In this document: piece by piece, positions 29,509-37,625 of the stretch | How positions within the stretch are numbered: position 1 is the first letter of the stretch | Layout of the letters: every line of letters begins with the position of its first letter | Origin: Antarcticibacterium arcticum | GTDB lineage: Bacteria > Bacteroidota > Bacteroidia > Flavobacteriales > Flavobacteriaceae | DNA length: 64,000 nt | Direction: 5' to 3' | Assembly (NCBI RefSeq): GCF_007993795.1 | Contig: NZ_CP042476.1 | Coordinates: 682,001 to 746,000 of the forward strand | Position numbers and translations under genes: made by a program | Notes under the pieces: generated by a model | Told to the model about the DNA's origin: nothing | Databases searched by the model: none | The model's input: only the letters and a program-made list of their open reading frames with translations

Positions 29509-30165
29509 ATGCTGAATCCTGAACTGGTTAAGTTTTTAGAAGAATTCCTAACTCCCGGGCGCAGGGAATTATTCAATAAAGTGATTGCCCAAAGAACCAA
29601 TCATTTTACGGTTGCTACAGAAGATGTGTATCAGCTTCATAATACCAGCGCGGTAATAAGAAGTTGTGATGTTTTTGGGGTGCAGAATATTCATGTGATA
29701 GAGGAGAGGAACAGGAAAAAGATTGACAGGGAAATAGCCATGGGTGCTCAAAAATGGGTGAGTCTTAACAGGCACCATTCCAGTGCAGAATGTATTACCC
29801 ACTTAAAGGAGAATGGCTATCAAATTGTTGCCACCATACCCCATGGGAAGGCGGTGAACCTCGCCGATTTCGACATTTCAAAACCCTCGGCCATATTTTT
29901 TGGAACCGAAAAAGACGGACTTTCCCAGGAGGTAATAACAGCTGCCGATGCATTTCTAAAGATACCAATGATGGGATTTACAGATAGTTTGAATATATCA
30001 GTTTCCGCAGCAATTATTCTGCAACATCTAACTCAAAAAATAAAAGAGAGTAATATTAAATGGGAACTTACTGAAAATGAGAAAAATGCACTTAAATATG
30101 ACTGGTTAAGCAAAACTTTTAAAAATTTACCTGAATTAATTAAAAGGTTTCAGGATAATGCGTAA
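29509..30165 (+). CDS. trmH: SpoU/TrmH-type RNA 2'-O-methyltransferase
   Basis: The 218-residue protein shows the knotted SPOUT fold: N-terminal LTPGRRELFNKVIAQRTNHF, motif 1 NTSAVIRSCDVFG, motif 2 FFGTEKDGLSQEVI and motif 3 GFTDSLNISVSAAIIL. The N-terminal wording is that of TrmH, which methylates G18 of tRNAs, although members with rRNA targets exist. It is followed after 33 bases by the SRPBCC gene on the same strand. Confidence 0.9.
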   Translation: MLNPELVKFLEEFLTPGRRELFNKVIAQRTNHFTVATEDVYQLHNTSAVIRSCDVFGVQNIHVIEERNRKKIDREIAMGAQKWVSLNRHHSSAECITHLKENGYQIVATIPHGKAVNLADFDISKPSAIFFGTEKDGLSQEVITAADAFLKIPMMGFTDSLNISVSAAIILQHLTQKIKESNIKWELTENEKNALKYDWLSKTFKNLPELIKRFQDNA

Positions 30166-30198
30166 TTTTCTATATTTATTTTCCCTAACCCAGATTTG

Positions 30199-30768
30199 AT
30201 GACATTAATATTTTACATTTTTATTGCAATCATCACCTTTTTTGCTTTTCTACACGCCTGGGCTAAAAAAGAATTTGATATAAGCCGTACCGTTGTAATA
30301 AATCGCCCTAAAGAAGAAGTCTTTAATTTTGTGAGACAGTTAAAAAAGGAGAAATTATGGATGCCCTGGTTTGAAAAGGATTTTAAAGGGGTGTTGAAAT
30401 ATAAAGGGGAAGATGGGAAGGCCGATGCCTTGCTCTACTGGAAAGGGCATAAACATTTTTATGAAGGAACCCAAAAAATTGTAAAAATTCACCAGGGTAA
30501 AATAATTGAAACCAGGTTCCTGTTAGTCAAACCTTTTAGAATGGTTTTACTGGAATACAAGGGATTAAAGGAAATAGACGAGAATAAGACCAAAATGGTT
30601 TGGGGAATACGGGGTGGCCTTGTATTTCCATTTTCAGTAATGGCTCTTATCCATCCTGTTGATAAGGCCTATGGGCAGGACCTTGAAACCGGTCTCAAAA
30701 AAATAAAAAGTATTTTGGAGGCAAAGAATGAAAGAGCGGTTATACCGGAAAACAAAGAAATTCTTTAA
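30199..30768 (+). CDS. SRPBCC (START-like) domain protein with N-terminal membrane helix
   Basis: From ATG 30199 the product is 189 residues; a TTG just before it is less likely. A hydrophobic helix (LIFYIFIAIITFFAFLHAW) anchors it, followed by a polyketide-cyclase/SRPBCC-like domain: ISRTVVINRPKEEVFNFVRQ, LWMPWFEKDFKG, then ADALLYWKGHKHFYEGTQKI and FPFSVMALIHPVDKAYGQDL. These domains bind hydrophobic ligands; the ligand is unknown here. It follows trmH and ends six bases before the convergent gene. Confidence 0.8.
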   Translation: MTLIFYIFIAIITFFAFLHAWAKKEFDISRTVVINRPKEEVFNFVRQLKKEKLWMPWFEKDFKGVLKYKGEDGKADALLYWKGHKHFYEGTQKIVKIHQGKIIETRFLLVKPFRMVLLEYKGLKEIDENKTKMVWGIRGGLVFPFSVMALIHPVDKAYGQDLETGLKKIKSILEAKNERAVIPENKEIL

Positions 30769-30773
30769 ACTGC

Positions 30774-31529
30774 CTATCGTTTAAGAACCCTGTACTCTTC
30801 ATAACAGCCACTTATTGCATCAAGGATTTGAAGATCATTTGCCGTACGTGCAAAATCCAGGGAGTAATTACATCTTGCCAAAATTTCATCTATATCTACC
30901 TGGGTTATTTGAAGTACTGCGGCAAGGGTTTGACGGTCAAACTTATTTTGCAATAAATTTCTAATTTCATCATCATCCTTCATTTGCCTTAGTTTTCTCA
31001 TTTGTTTTGGCTTCTGGCCAAAAATATTGTAAAGCGCATCTGCCGGATTGAAAATAGATCCAAGGATCTTTCCTGCTGCAGTGGGGGAGTATTCTCCTGC
31101 CTCATAACCTGCATTTAAGCCCGATATGCTATACCGGTAATTTTCGTAAATGGGGATGTTTTTGGCATCAATTTCAAGATAGCCTGTTAATTGAATGGGT
31201 TTAACTACTACTTCTTCCAGAGCTATTCCTATTTCGGTCATTTTCACCTTTACTTCCCCGTATTTCATCCAGTCATTCGTAACTCTTACCTGGATGGTTT
31301 TAAAACCGAGATAAGAAAAATAAAGGGTATCATTTACCGCGGCATTGATTTCAAAATAGCCGTTGGTATTGGTTGTAGTACCTTTCACCTGATTTAAGTT
31401 TACCAGGTTCACATTTTCCAAAGGCAGATCGTTTGCAGCGTTCAATACGGTTCCTGAGACCCGGGTGTCCTGCGCCATGCTGTTGGAAATAATAAGAAAT
31501 AAAAAAATGAGGGTAGTATATAGTCTCAT
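30774..31529 (-). CDS. Carboxypeptidase-regulatory-like domain secreted protein
   Basis: Starting at ATG 31529, which gives a clean signal peptide (MRLYTTLIFLFLIISNSMAQ), the product is 251 residues. Residues about 22-105 form a CarboxypepD_reg-like domain (RVSGTVLNAANDLPLENVNL, TNTNGYFEINAAVNDTLYFS, YLGFKTIQV). The remainder is helical (PKQMRKLRQMKDDDEIRNLL) and unlike a TonB receptor. Such stand-alone proteins are common in Bacteroidota with no assigned role. The frame also allows a start five codons earlier at a TTG. Confidence 0.8.
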   Translation of the reverse strand: MRLYTTLIFLFLIISNSMAQDTRVSGTVLNAANDLPLENVNLVNLNQVKGTTTNTNGYFEINAAVNDTLYFSYLGFKTIQVRVTNDWMKYGEVKVKMTEIGIALEEVVVKPIQLTGYLEIDAKNIPIYENYRYSISGLNAGYEAGEYSPTAAGKILGSIFNPADALYNIFGQKPKQMRKLRQMKDDDEIRNLLQNKFDRQTLAAVLQITQVDIDEILARCNYSLDFARTANDLQILDAISGCYEEYRVLKR

Positions 31530-31598
31530 AAAGATGAAATACAAAGGGGATAAGTTATAGTAAATATTGTACCAAACTCATCCCCTTGTTTTATTTTT

Positions 31599-33503
31599 TT
31601 AAGACCTTCTTGACTTTCTGCGGTTTACAGAACTTTCAATGTTCTTTTTCCGGCTTCCGTCCTTTCCGGCAGCTTTATCACCACCTCCTTCAAAAGGTTT
31701 GCTGGTCCTTCTTCTGCCACCTGAATCTGAAGTTGACCGTGCACCACCGCTACTTCTTTCACCGCGGGATTTGAAATCGCCCCCGCCGCTTCTTTCGCCT
31801 CTGGGTTTGAAATCACCGCCGCCGCGTTTTTCGCCGCTGCGGGGTTTAAAGTCGCCACCACCTCTTGGCTTACGGCTTCTGCCGGCAGACCTCCCGCCAC
31901 CGCCACCATCCTGGGAAACTTCAACGCTAATGCGTCTTCCCTGATGTTGAAAGTTCTCGAATGTAGAAAGAACCCTATCTGCGATCTCAGAATTTGTGTT
32001 GAAGAAGGCAAAGCTCTCTTTAACATCAACCCTGAATACATCATCTCTTCCAAGATCAAGTGTGGCCTTTAAAAAGTCCTTTAAGGTCATCCAGTCAAAA
32101 TCATCTTTACTACCTACATTGATAAAGAAACGGGTGCTGTCTCCACCACCGGCAGAACTATCCTCCCTTGAACCTGAGATTTTCGCGTTAAGATCTGATG
32201 AGTTCTTGTAATAATTAAAGAACCTGGTGAATTCTACCGAAAATACTTTTTTAATAAGTTCTTCCTTGGTGAAATCCTGAAGTACTTCTTCAATTCCCGG
32301 AAGGTAAGGATCAAGATCGTGGTTCATCTTGGTGTCCTTAATATCATTTGCCAAATGATAAAGCTGTACCCTGCAAATTTCCATTCCATCGGGAATTTCC
32401 TTTTGCTCAAATGGCTGCTTTATAATTCGTTCAATACTTTTAATTTTACGTAATTCACTCTTGGTCATAATTACCATAGAAACCCCGCTTTTCCCTGCAC
32501 GTCCTGTTCTACCGCTACGGTGGGTATAGATCTCAGGCTCATCTGGCAACTGGTAATGTATTACGTGTGTAATATCATCTACATCTATCCCACGGGCTGC
32601 AACATCTGTTGCAACCAGCATCTGGATCTGGCGGCCTCTGAAACTTTTCATTACCAGGTCTCTCTGGTTCTGGCTTAGATCTCCATGCAATGCCGCGGCA
32701 TTGTATCCATCTTCAATTAATTGCTCGGCAACTTTTTGAGTATCCCTTTTGGTTCTACAAAAAACAACCGAGAAGATATCCGGATTGGCATCGGCAAGAC
32801 GTTTAAGGGCCGAGTAACGGTCTCTGGAATTTACTGCATAGTATTCATGAGAAACATTTGCAGTACCCTGGTTTTTGTTACCAACCGTGATCTCTACAGG
32901 AGTACGCATGAATTTCTTGGCAATGGTTGAAACTTCCTGAGGCATGGTCGCAGAAAACAACCAGGTGTGCTTCTCTTTAGGAGTATGCGACAAAATTGCG
33001 GTGATATCTTCAAAGAATCCCATGTTAAGCATCTCATCTGCCTCATCAAGGATACAATATTCAATTTTTGAGATATCAACCATTCTCCGGTTGATCATAT
33101 CCTGCATCCTTCCGGGAGTGGCCACAATAATTTGTGCGCCTCTCTGGATAAGTTTGGCCTGATCTGTAATACTTGCTCCTCCATAAATTGCAACAGTGTG
33201 CAATCCCGGAGTATGTTTTGCATAATTTTTAAGCTCGTTGGTGATTTGTAAACACAATTCCCGGGTTGGGGAAAGAATTAATCCTTGAGTTTGTCTACTT
33301 TCAGCGTTGATCTTTTGAATGAGTGGAAAACCAAAAGCAGCAGTTTTTCCTGTACCAGTTTGTGCAAGGGCCACCATATCGGTGTCTTTTTGCAATAAAA
33401 TAGGGATCGCTTTTTCCTGTACTTCACTCGGGCTTTCAAAGCCCATATCCTCAATGGCTTTAAGTAGAGCAGGATTTAATCCTAATTGTTCAAATTTATT
33501 CAT
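31599..33503 (-). CDS. DEAD-box RNA helicase with glycine/arginine-rich tail
   Basis: The 634-residue protein has all helicase motifs: Q motif NPALLKAIEDMGFESPSEVQ, motif I AQTGTGKTAAFG, PTREL, motif II LDEADEML, SAT, motif V and HRSGRTGRAGKSG. An RNA-recognition domain of the DbpA type follows (STRFFINVGSKDDFDWMTLK; VKESFAFFNTNSEIADRVL). The last 95 or so residues are a disordered tail with three copies of GGGDFKxR and a basic end. This is the DeaD/CsdA-like group, which helps ribosome assembly and RNA decay, notably in the cold. It is transcribed alone. Confidence 0.92.
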   Translation of the reverse strand: MNKFEQLGLNPALLKAIEDMGFESPSEVQEKAIPILLQKDTDMVALAQTGTGKTAAFGFPLIQKINAESRQTQGLILSPTRELCLQITNELKNYAKHTPGLHTVAIYGGASITDQAKLIQRGAQIIVATPGRMQDMINRRMVDISKIEYCILDEADEMLNMGFFEDITAILSHTPKEKHTWLFSATMPQEVSTIAKKFMRTPVEITVGNKNQGTANVSHEYYAVNSRDRYSALKRLADANPDIFSVVFCRTKRDTQKVAEQLIEDGYNAAALHGDLSQNQRDLVMKSFRGRQIQMLVATDVAARGIDVDDITHVIHYQLPDEPEIYTHRSGRTGRAGKSGVSMVIMTKSELRKIKSIERIIKQPFEQKEIPDGMEICRVQLYHLANDIKDTKMNHDLDPYLPGIEEVLQDFTKEELIKKVFSVEFTRFFNYYKNSSDLNAKISGSREDSSAGGGDSTRFFINVGSKDDFDWMTLKDFLKATLDLGRDDVFRVDVKESFAFFNTNSEIADRVLSTFENFQHQGRRISVEVSQDGGGGGRSAGRSRKPRGGGDFKPRSGEKRGGGDFKPRGERSGGGDFKSRGERSSGGARSTSDSGGRRRTSKPFEGGGDKAAGKDGSRKKNIESSVNRRKSRRS

Positions 33504-33577
33504 ATAAAATTTTAATAAGTTGCAAAGGTAAGCATTAGTTTACAGCTTATTGCAGAATTTTACACGAATAAAAAGGC

Positions 33578-34150
33578 TTATTTTGAGAGGTATTCTATGA
33601 GATCCCGGAGGGCAATTCCGCGATGACTAATGGCGCCTTTTTCCTGGGCATCCATTTCAGCAAAGGTTTTTGTACTTCCATCTGGCTGAAATACAGCATC
33701 GTATCCAAAACCCTTATTTCCCCGCCTTTCCCGGGTAATAACCCCGGTACAAATCCCGGTAAACAAATTTCTTTCCTCGTCCAGGTTTAGAGCGATCACG
33801 GTTTTGAATTGTGCACGGCGATTTGTTTTTCCTTCCAGTTGTAAAAGTAGCTTGTCTATATTATCCTCATTATTCCTTCCTTCACCGGCGTAACGGGCAG
33901 AGTGTACCCCGGGTTCGCCATTCAAAGCCTCCACTTCCAGTCCCGTATCATCTGCAAAACAATCTTTATTATAGTTTGATTTTACGTAAGTGGCTTTCAA
34001 AATTGCATTTTCCTCAATGGTGGCAGCGGTTTCAGGGATGTCTTCATCGCAGCCAATATCGTCCAGGGAAACCAGTTCTATGGAAGAAGGCATCATAGCC
34101 TGTACTTCCTGCAATTTGTTGAAATTATGTGTGGCAAAAACAATTTTCAT
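33578..34150 (-). CDS. rdgB: Non-canonical purine NTP pyrophosphatase (XTP/dITP diphosphatase)
   Basis: The 190-residue enzyme hydrolyses XTP, ITP and dITP to monophosphates, keeping deaminated purines out of nucleic acids. Family motifs: FATHNFNKLQEVQAMM at the N-terminus, FADDTGLEVEALNGEPGVHS, ARYAGEGRNNEDN, GNKGFGYDAVFQPDG and the final SHRGIAL. Length is standard. It lies 11 bases downstream of rlmH on the same strand, so both probably share a transcript. Confidence 0.95.
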   Translation of the reverse strand: MKIVFATHNFNKLQEVQAMMPSSIELVSLDDIGCDEDIPETAATIEENAILKATYVKSNYNKDCFADDTGLEVEALNGEPGVHSARYAGEGRNNEDNIDKLLLQLEGKTNRRAQFKTVIALNLDEERNLFTGICTGVITRERRGNKGFGYDAVFQPDGSTKTFAEMDAQEKGAISHRGIALRDLIEYLSK

Positions 34151-34161
34151 AATGGGAAATT

Positions 34162-34635
34162 TTACCTGTGATGGTAGGGTTCATTTTTTAGTATGGTATA
34201 AGCCCGGTAAACCTGCTCTGTAAAAAACAGGCGTACCATTTGGTGCGAAAAGGTCATTTTTGACAAAGACAATTTGGAATCGGCACGCCGGTAAAGGTCT
34301 GCAGAAAAGCCATAAGGTCCCCCAATCACGAATATAAGTTGCTTTAAACCAGAGTTCGTTCGCTTCTGAAGAAATTCAGAAAAATCTACAGAAGAATATT
34401 GTTTTCCGTTTTCATCCAACAGCACCACGTGATCTGATGTAGAGAGTTTTGCAAGAATGAGTTCTCCTTCTTTTTGTTTCTGTTGATTCTCATCCAGATT
34501 TTTGGCCTTTTTAATATCCGGGATGATTTCTACCTCAAATTTGTTATAGAACTGAAGGCGTTTTATATAAATATCAGTAAGGTCCTGAAGAGCAGGATCA
34601 TCTGTTTTACCTATCGCCAGTAATTTTATGGTCAT
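34162..34635 (-). CDS. rlmH: 23S rRNA pseudouridine-1915 N3-methyltransferase
   Basis: The 157-residue SPOUT methyltransferase starts MTIKLLAIGKTDDPALQDLT and has the SAM-binding knot LIFVIGGPYGFSADLYRRAD and the C-terminal FTEQVYRAYTILKNEPYHH, all typical of RlmH/YbeA. It modifies helix 69 of 23S rRNA in assembled ribosomes. The length is exactly that of the family. It is upstream of rdgB and divergent from nadC with only about 40 bases between. Confidence 0.96.
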   Translation of the reverse strand: MTIKLLAIGKTDDPALQDLTDIYIKRLQFYNKFEVEIIPDIKKAKNLDENQQKQKEGELILAKLSTSDHVVLLDENGKQYSSVDFSEFLQKRTNSGLKQLIFVIGGPYGFSADLYRRADSKLSLSKMTFSHQMVRLFFTEQVYRAYTILKNEPYHHR

Positions 34636-34676
34636 TTTACCTAGACTTTGCTACATTTACAAAAATAACTATTGCA

Positions 34677-35534
34677 ATGATCTCACAAGCACAATTTGAT
34701 AAGGAAATTGAAATAATTATATCCAATGCCGTACGCGAAGACGTAGGAGAAGGAGATCACAGTTCTCTTGCCTGTATCCCTGCAGATGCCCGGGGAAAAG
34801 CCAAATTACTGGTGAAAGATAACGGGATCATAGCCGGGGTAGAATTTGCTAAAATGGTCTTTGCCTATATTGATAAAGACCTCAAGGTAGAAACACTTAT
34901 TGAGGATGGGCAACCTGTGAAGAAAAAGGATGTGGTGTTTTATGTGGAAGGATCTTCAAGATCTATCCTGATGGCCGAAAGACTGGTGTTAAATGCTATG
35001 CAACGTATGAGTGCAATCGCCACCAAGGCCAATGAATTTGCTGAAAAGTTGAAAGGTACTAATACAAAGATCCTGGATACCCGGAAGACCACACCAGGTA
35101 TTCGCGCCCTGGAAAAATGGGCCGTACGAATTGGAGGCGGCGAAAATCACCGTTTTGCCTTATATGATATGATCATGTTAAAAGACAATCATATAGATTT
35201 TGCCGGAGGAATAAGCCAGGCAATCCAAAAAACCAAAATCTATTTACAGGAGAAAAACCTCGATTTAAAGATCATAGTTGAAGCAAGAAACCTCAACGAA
35301 ATAGAAGAAATTTTACAACATGATGGGATTCACAGGATCCTTATTGATAATTTTAGTTTTGAAGAGACAAGAAAAGCGGTAGAATTGATCAATAAAAGAT
35401 GCCAAACCGAGTCCAGCGGGGGAATAACTCTGGAAACGGTAAAAACCTATGCCAATTGCGGGGTAGATTTTGTATCCAGTGGGGCGCTTACCCATTCCAT
35501 TTACAATATGGACTTAAGTTTAAAAGCAGTATAG
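34677..35534 (+). CDS. nadC: Nicotinate-nucleotide pyrophosphorylase (carboxylating)
   Basis: The 285-residue enzyme makes nicotinate mononucleotide from quinolinate and PRPP in NAD synthesis. Motifs: EDVGEGDHSSLACIP, SILMAERLVLNAMQRMSAIA, KILDTRKTTPGIRALEKWAV, GGGENHRFALYDMIMLKDNH and the C-terminal VDFVSSGALTHSI. All quinolinate-binding Arg, His and Lys positions that I can place are present. It starts a run of same-strand genes; the BrkB-like gene begins three bases after its stop. nadA and nadB are not in the window. Confidence 0.95.
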   Translation: MISQAQFDKEIEIIISNAVREDVGEGDHSSLACIPADARGKAKLLVKDNGIIAGVEFAKMVFAYIDKDLKVETLIEDGQPVKKKDVVFYVEGSSRSILMAERLVLNAMQRMSAIATKANEFAEKLKGTNTKILDTRKTTPGIRALEKWAVRIGGGENHRFALYDMIMLKDNHIDFAGGISQAIQKTKIYLQEKNLDLKIIVEARNLNEIEEILQHDGIHRILIDNFSFEETRKAVELINKRCQTESSGGITLETVKTYANCGVDFVSSGALTHSIYNMDLSLKAV

Positions 35535-35537
35535 TGA

Positions 35538-36473
35538 ATGGTGTCCAATGAAACCAAGAAAATAAGTGTTCTGGAAAGGATCTCAAAATTTTGGGAGCGT
35601 AAGACCAGTAAAATCATACTCCCCGGAATGGAGGGGCTTACTTTCTTTGATCTTTGGGCTATTTACCTAAATGGTATTATTGAAGGAACCTTCTCTACCA
35701 GGGCAAGTGCGATCGCTTTTAGTTTTTTTATGGCCATTTTTCCTTTTTTGATCTTCATTCTAAACCTGATTCCCTATATCAATTTTATAGATGATTTCCA
35801 ATTGCATTTCCTGGTGTTTATGGATTCTCTTATGCCACCCACAACCTCTGAAGCTTTTAATGATATATTCTATGATATCGCCAGTACTCCCAGAGCCGGG
35901 CTGTTGTCTTTCACCTTTTTATTGTCATTATTCTTAATGACCAATGGTGTAAATGCGATATTTACCGGCTTTGAATTTTCATATCATACGCATGTTAACC
36001 GTTCCATATTGAGGCAATACCTTATAGCTATAGGGGTTTCGGTTATCATGGCATTGTTGTTGCTTCTTACAGTAATAGTAGCGGTTTATTTGACATATGC
36101 GGTAGATGACCTGCAGGATCTTGGTTTCATTTTTAAAGATCTATTCACGGCGCAGCTAATGTCCTATGCGACTTTTATAATACTGGTATATATTGCAGTG
36201 GCAACTTTATATTATTTTGGAACAAGGGAGGGGAGGCAATCCAGCTTCTTTTCGGTTGGGGCATTATTCACCACCCTTCTTATTATATTAACCACATTTT
36301 TGTTTGGTTTATATATAACGAATTTTTCAAATTATAATGAATTGTATGGTTCTATAGGGGCGCTGCTGGTTCTAATGGTTTATATATGGCTTAATTCAAA
36401 TGTGCTGCTTTTAGGTTTTGAACTTAATGCATCATTGAATAAATTGCGGAAGAATTTTAACGATCTAACTTAA
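35538..36473 (+). CDS. YihY/BrkB-family inner-membrane protein
   Basis: The 311-residue protein has about six membrane segments and the family signature FSTRASAIAFSFFMAIFPFL, followed by VHFL-type loops and YLTYAVDDLQDL; GALLVLMVYIWLNSNVLLLG is the last helix, then ELNASLN. The family was once called RNase BN in error; its function is unknown, with transport or envelope roles proposed. It is translationally close to nadC (three-base gap) and is followed by the chalcone-isomerase-like gene. Confidence 0.9.
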   Translation: MVSNETKKISVLERISKFWERKTSKIILPGMEGLTFFDLWAIYLNGIIEGTFSTRASAIAFSFFMAIFPFLIFILNLIPYINFIDDFQLHFLVFMDSLMPPTTSEAFNDIFYDIASTPRAGLLSFTFLLSLFLMTNGVNAIFTGFEFSYHTHVNRSILRQYLIAIGVSVIMALLLLLTVIVAVYLTYAVDDLQDLGFIFKDLFTAQLMSYATFIILVYIAVATLYYFGTREGRQSSFFSVGALFTTLLIILTTFLFGLYITNFSNYNELYGSIGALLVLMVYIWLNSNVLLLGFELNASLNKLRKNFNDLT

Positions 36474-36485
36474 CTATACTAAAAC

Positions 36486-37046
36486 ATGAAAAATTTCTTA
36501 TTCCTTTTTCTTAGTCTTACTTTCATTGCAGTTGCTCCAGCCCAAACAAAAGCCGGTGGTGCAACCTTGCCTAACAATGTTAATTTTGAGGGAGAGGCTC
36601 TGGTACTAAATGGAGTAGGTGTTAGAGAAAAGTTTTGGATGGATATGTACGCTGGTGCTCTTTATCTTGATTCCAAATCGAGCAATGCCAAGGCCATTAT
36701 TGCCGAAAATGAGTCTATGGCAATTAAATTGCATATGGTATCTAAAATGATTACCAGTGATAGAATGATAGATGCAATTAATGAAGGTTTTGAGAATTCT
36801 ACAAATGGTAATACAGCATCTTTAAAGAACGAAATTGAAAGGTTTAAAGGATTTTTTAAGGAAGAAATTAAAATAAATGATGTCTTTGATCTGGTTTACT
36901 TTCCTTCCAAAGGAGTAGTAGTATATAAAAACGGGAAGGAATTGGGAAGAATCAAAGGAATGGCTTTTAAAAAGGCTTTATTCGGGATCTGGTTATCTGA
37001 TAACCCGGCCGATAAAAAACTTAAGAACGGAATGTTAGGGAAGTAA
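36486..37046 (+). CDS. Chalcone-isomerase-like secreted protein
   Basis: The 186-residue product has a signal peptide (MKNFLFLFLSLTFIAVAPAQ). The mature part matches the bacterial chalcone-isomerase-like domain: LVLNGVGVREKFWMDMYAGA near the start, AIKLHMVSKMITSDRMIDAI, and LGRIKGMAFKKALFGIWLSD at the end. Bacterial members are not thought to make flavonoids; a lipid or fatty-acid-binding role is guessed. It lies in a same-strand run from nadC to priA. Confidence 0.87.
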   Translation: MKNFLFLFLSLTFIAVAPAQTKAGGATLPNNVNFEGEALVLNGVGVREKFWMDMYAGALYLDSKSSNAKAIIAENESMAIKLHMVSKMITSDRMIDAINEGFENSTNGNTASLKNEIERFKGFFKEEIKINDVFDLVYFPSKGVVVYKNGKELGRIKGMAFKKALFGIWLSDNPADKKLKNGMLGK

Positions 37047-37095
37047 TCCCCCTTAAAATCAAAATAGCTTAATTAACTAATTTAAATTTAGGGTG

Positions 37096-37527
37096 ATGAA
37101 GAAGATGAAGAATATATTTTTATTACTATTTATTCTGGGTGGTGTCAATCTCCAGGCTCAGTCTATATTTGGTAAGTGGCATACCATTAATGAAGAGACG
37201 GGAAAACCAAATTCCATAATAGAGATTTATGAAGAAGATGGTGCAGCGCATGGAAAGGTAGTGAGAATAATAAAAGAAGAGGATAGGGACCAGTTATGTA
37301 ATAACTGTGATGGCGAGCTAAAGGATCAACCTATTGAAGGCCTGGAATTGATGAAAGGGTTTGAAAAGAGCGGGAATGAATATGTAAACGGTTTGATTAC
37401 AGATCCAAAAACCGGGAAGCAATATAAATCCAAGATCTGGATTGATGAAACAAATCCCGACAGACTTAAAGTAAGGGGGTATATCGCCTTTTTCTATAAG
37501 ACCCAAACCTGGCACCGCGCTCAGTAA
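37096..37527 (+). CDS. DUF2147 secreted protein
   Basis: From ATG 37096 the product is 143 residues (a GTG directly before it is unlikely). A signal peptide ending LQAQ is followed by the DUF2147 core: SIFGKWHTINEETGKPNSII, DQLCNNCDGELKDQPIEGLE (two conserved Cys), TDPKTGKQYKSKIWIDE and VRGYIAFFYKTQTWHR. DUF2147 proteins have a lipocalin-like barrel and no agreed function. A terminator follows. Confidence 0.88.
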   Translation: MKKMKNIFLLLFILGGVNLQAQSIFGKWHTINEETGKPNSIIEIYEEDGAAHGKVVRIIKEEDRDQLCNNCDGELKDQPIEGLELMKGFEKSGNEYVNGLITDPKTGKQYKSKIWIDETNPDRLKVRGYIAFFYKTQTWHRAQ

Positions 37528-37545
37528 TTTTTTAAAAAATAATGG

Positions 37546-37578
37546 AAAAACCACTCTTAAATAAGGAGTGGTTTTTTT
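37546..37578 (+). terminator. Terminator after DUF2147
   Basis: AAAACCACTC and GAGTGGTTTT pair with a small bulge near the loop and are followed by more T residues. Confidence 0.8.
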
Positions 37579-37625
37579 ATTTGATAATAAAAGAAGTTTA
37601 AATTTGTCTTCAACCAAAAACCTTT

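Noticed and set aside
31625..32059. A 144-residue frame within the helicase gene, rich in Ala, Val and Glu
   Set aside because: It is an out-of-frame reading of the repeat-rich helicase tail; the helicase frame has all motifs.
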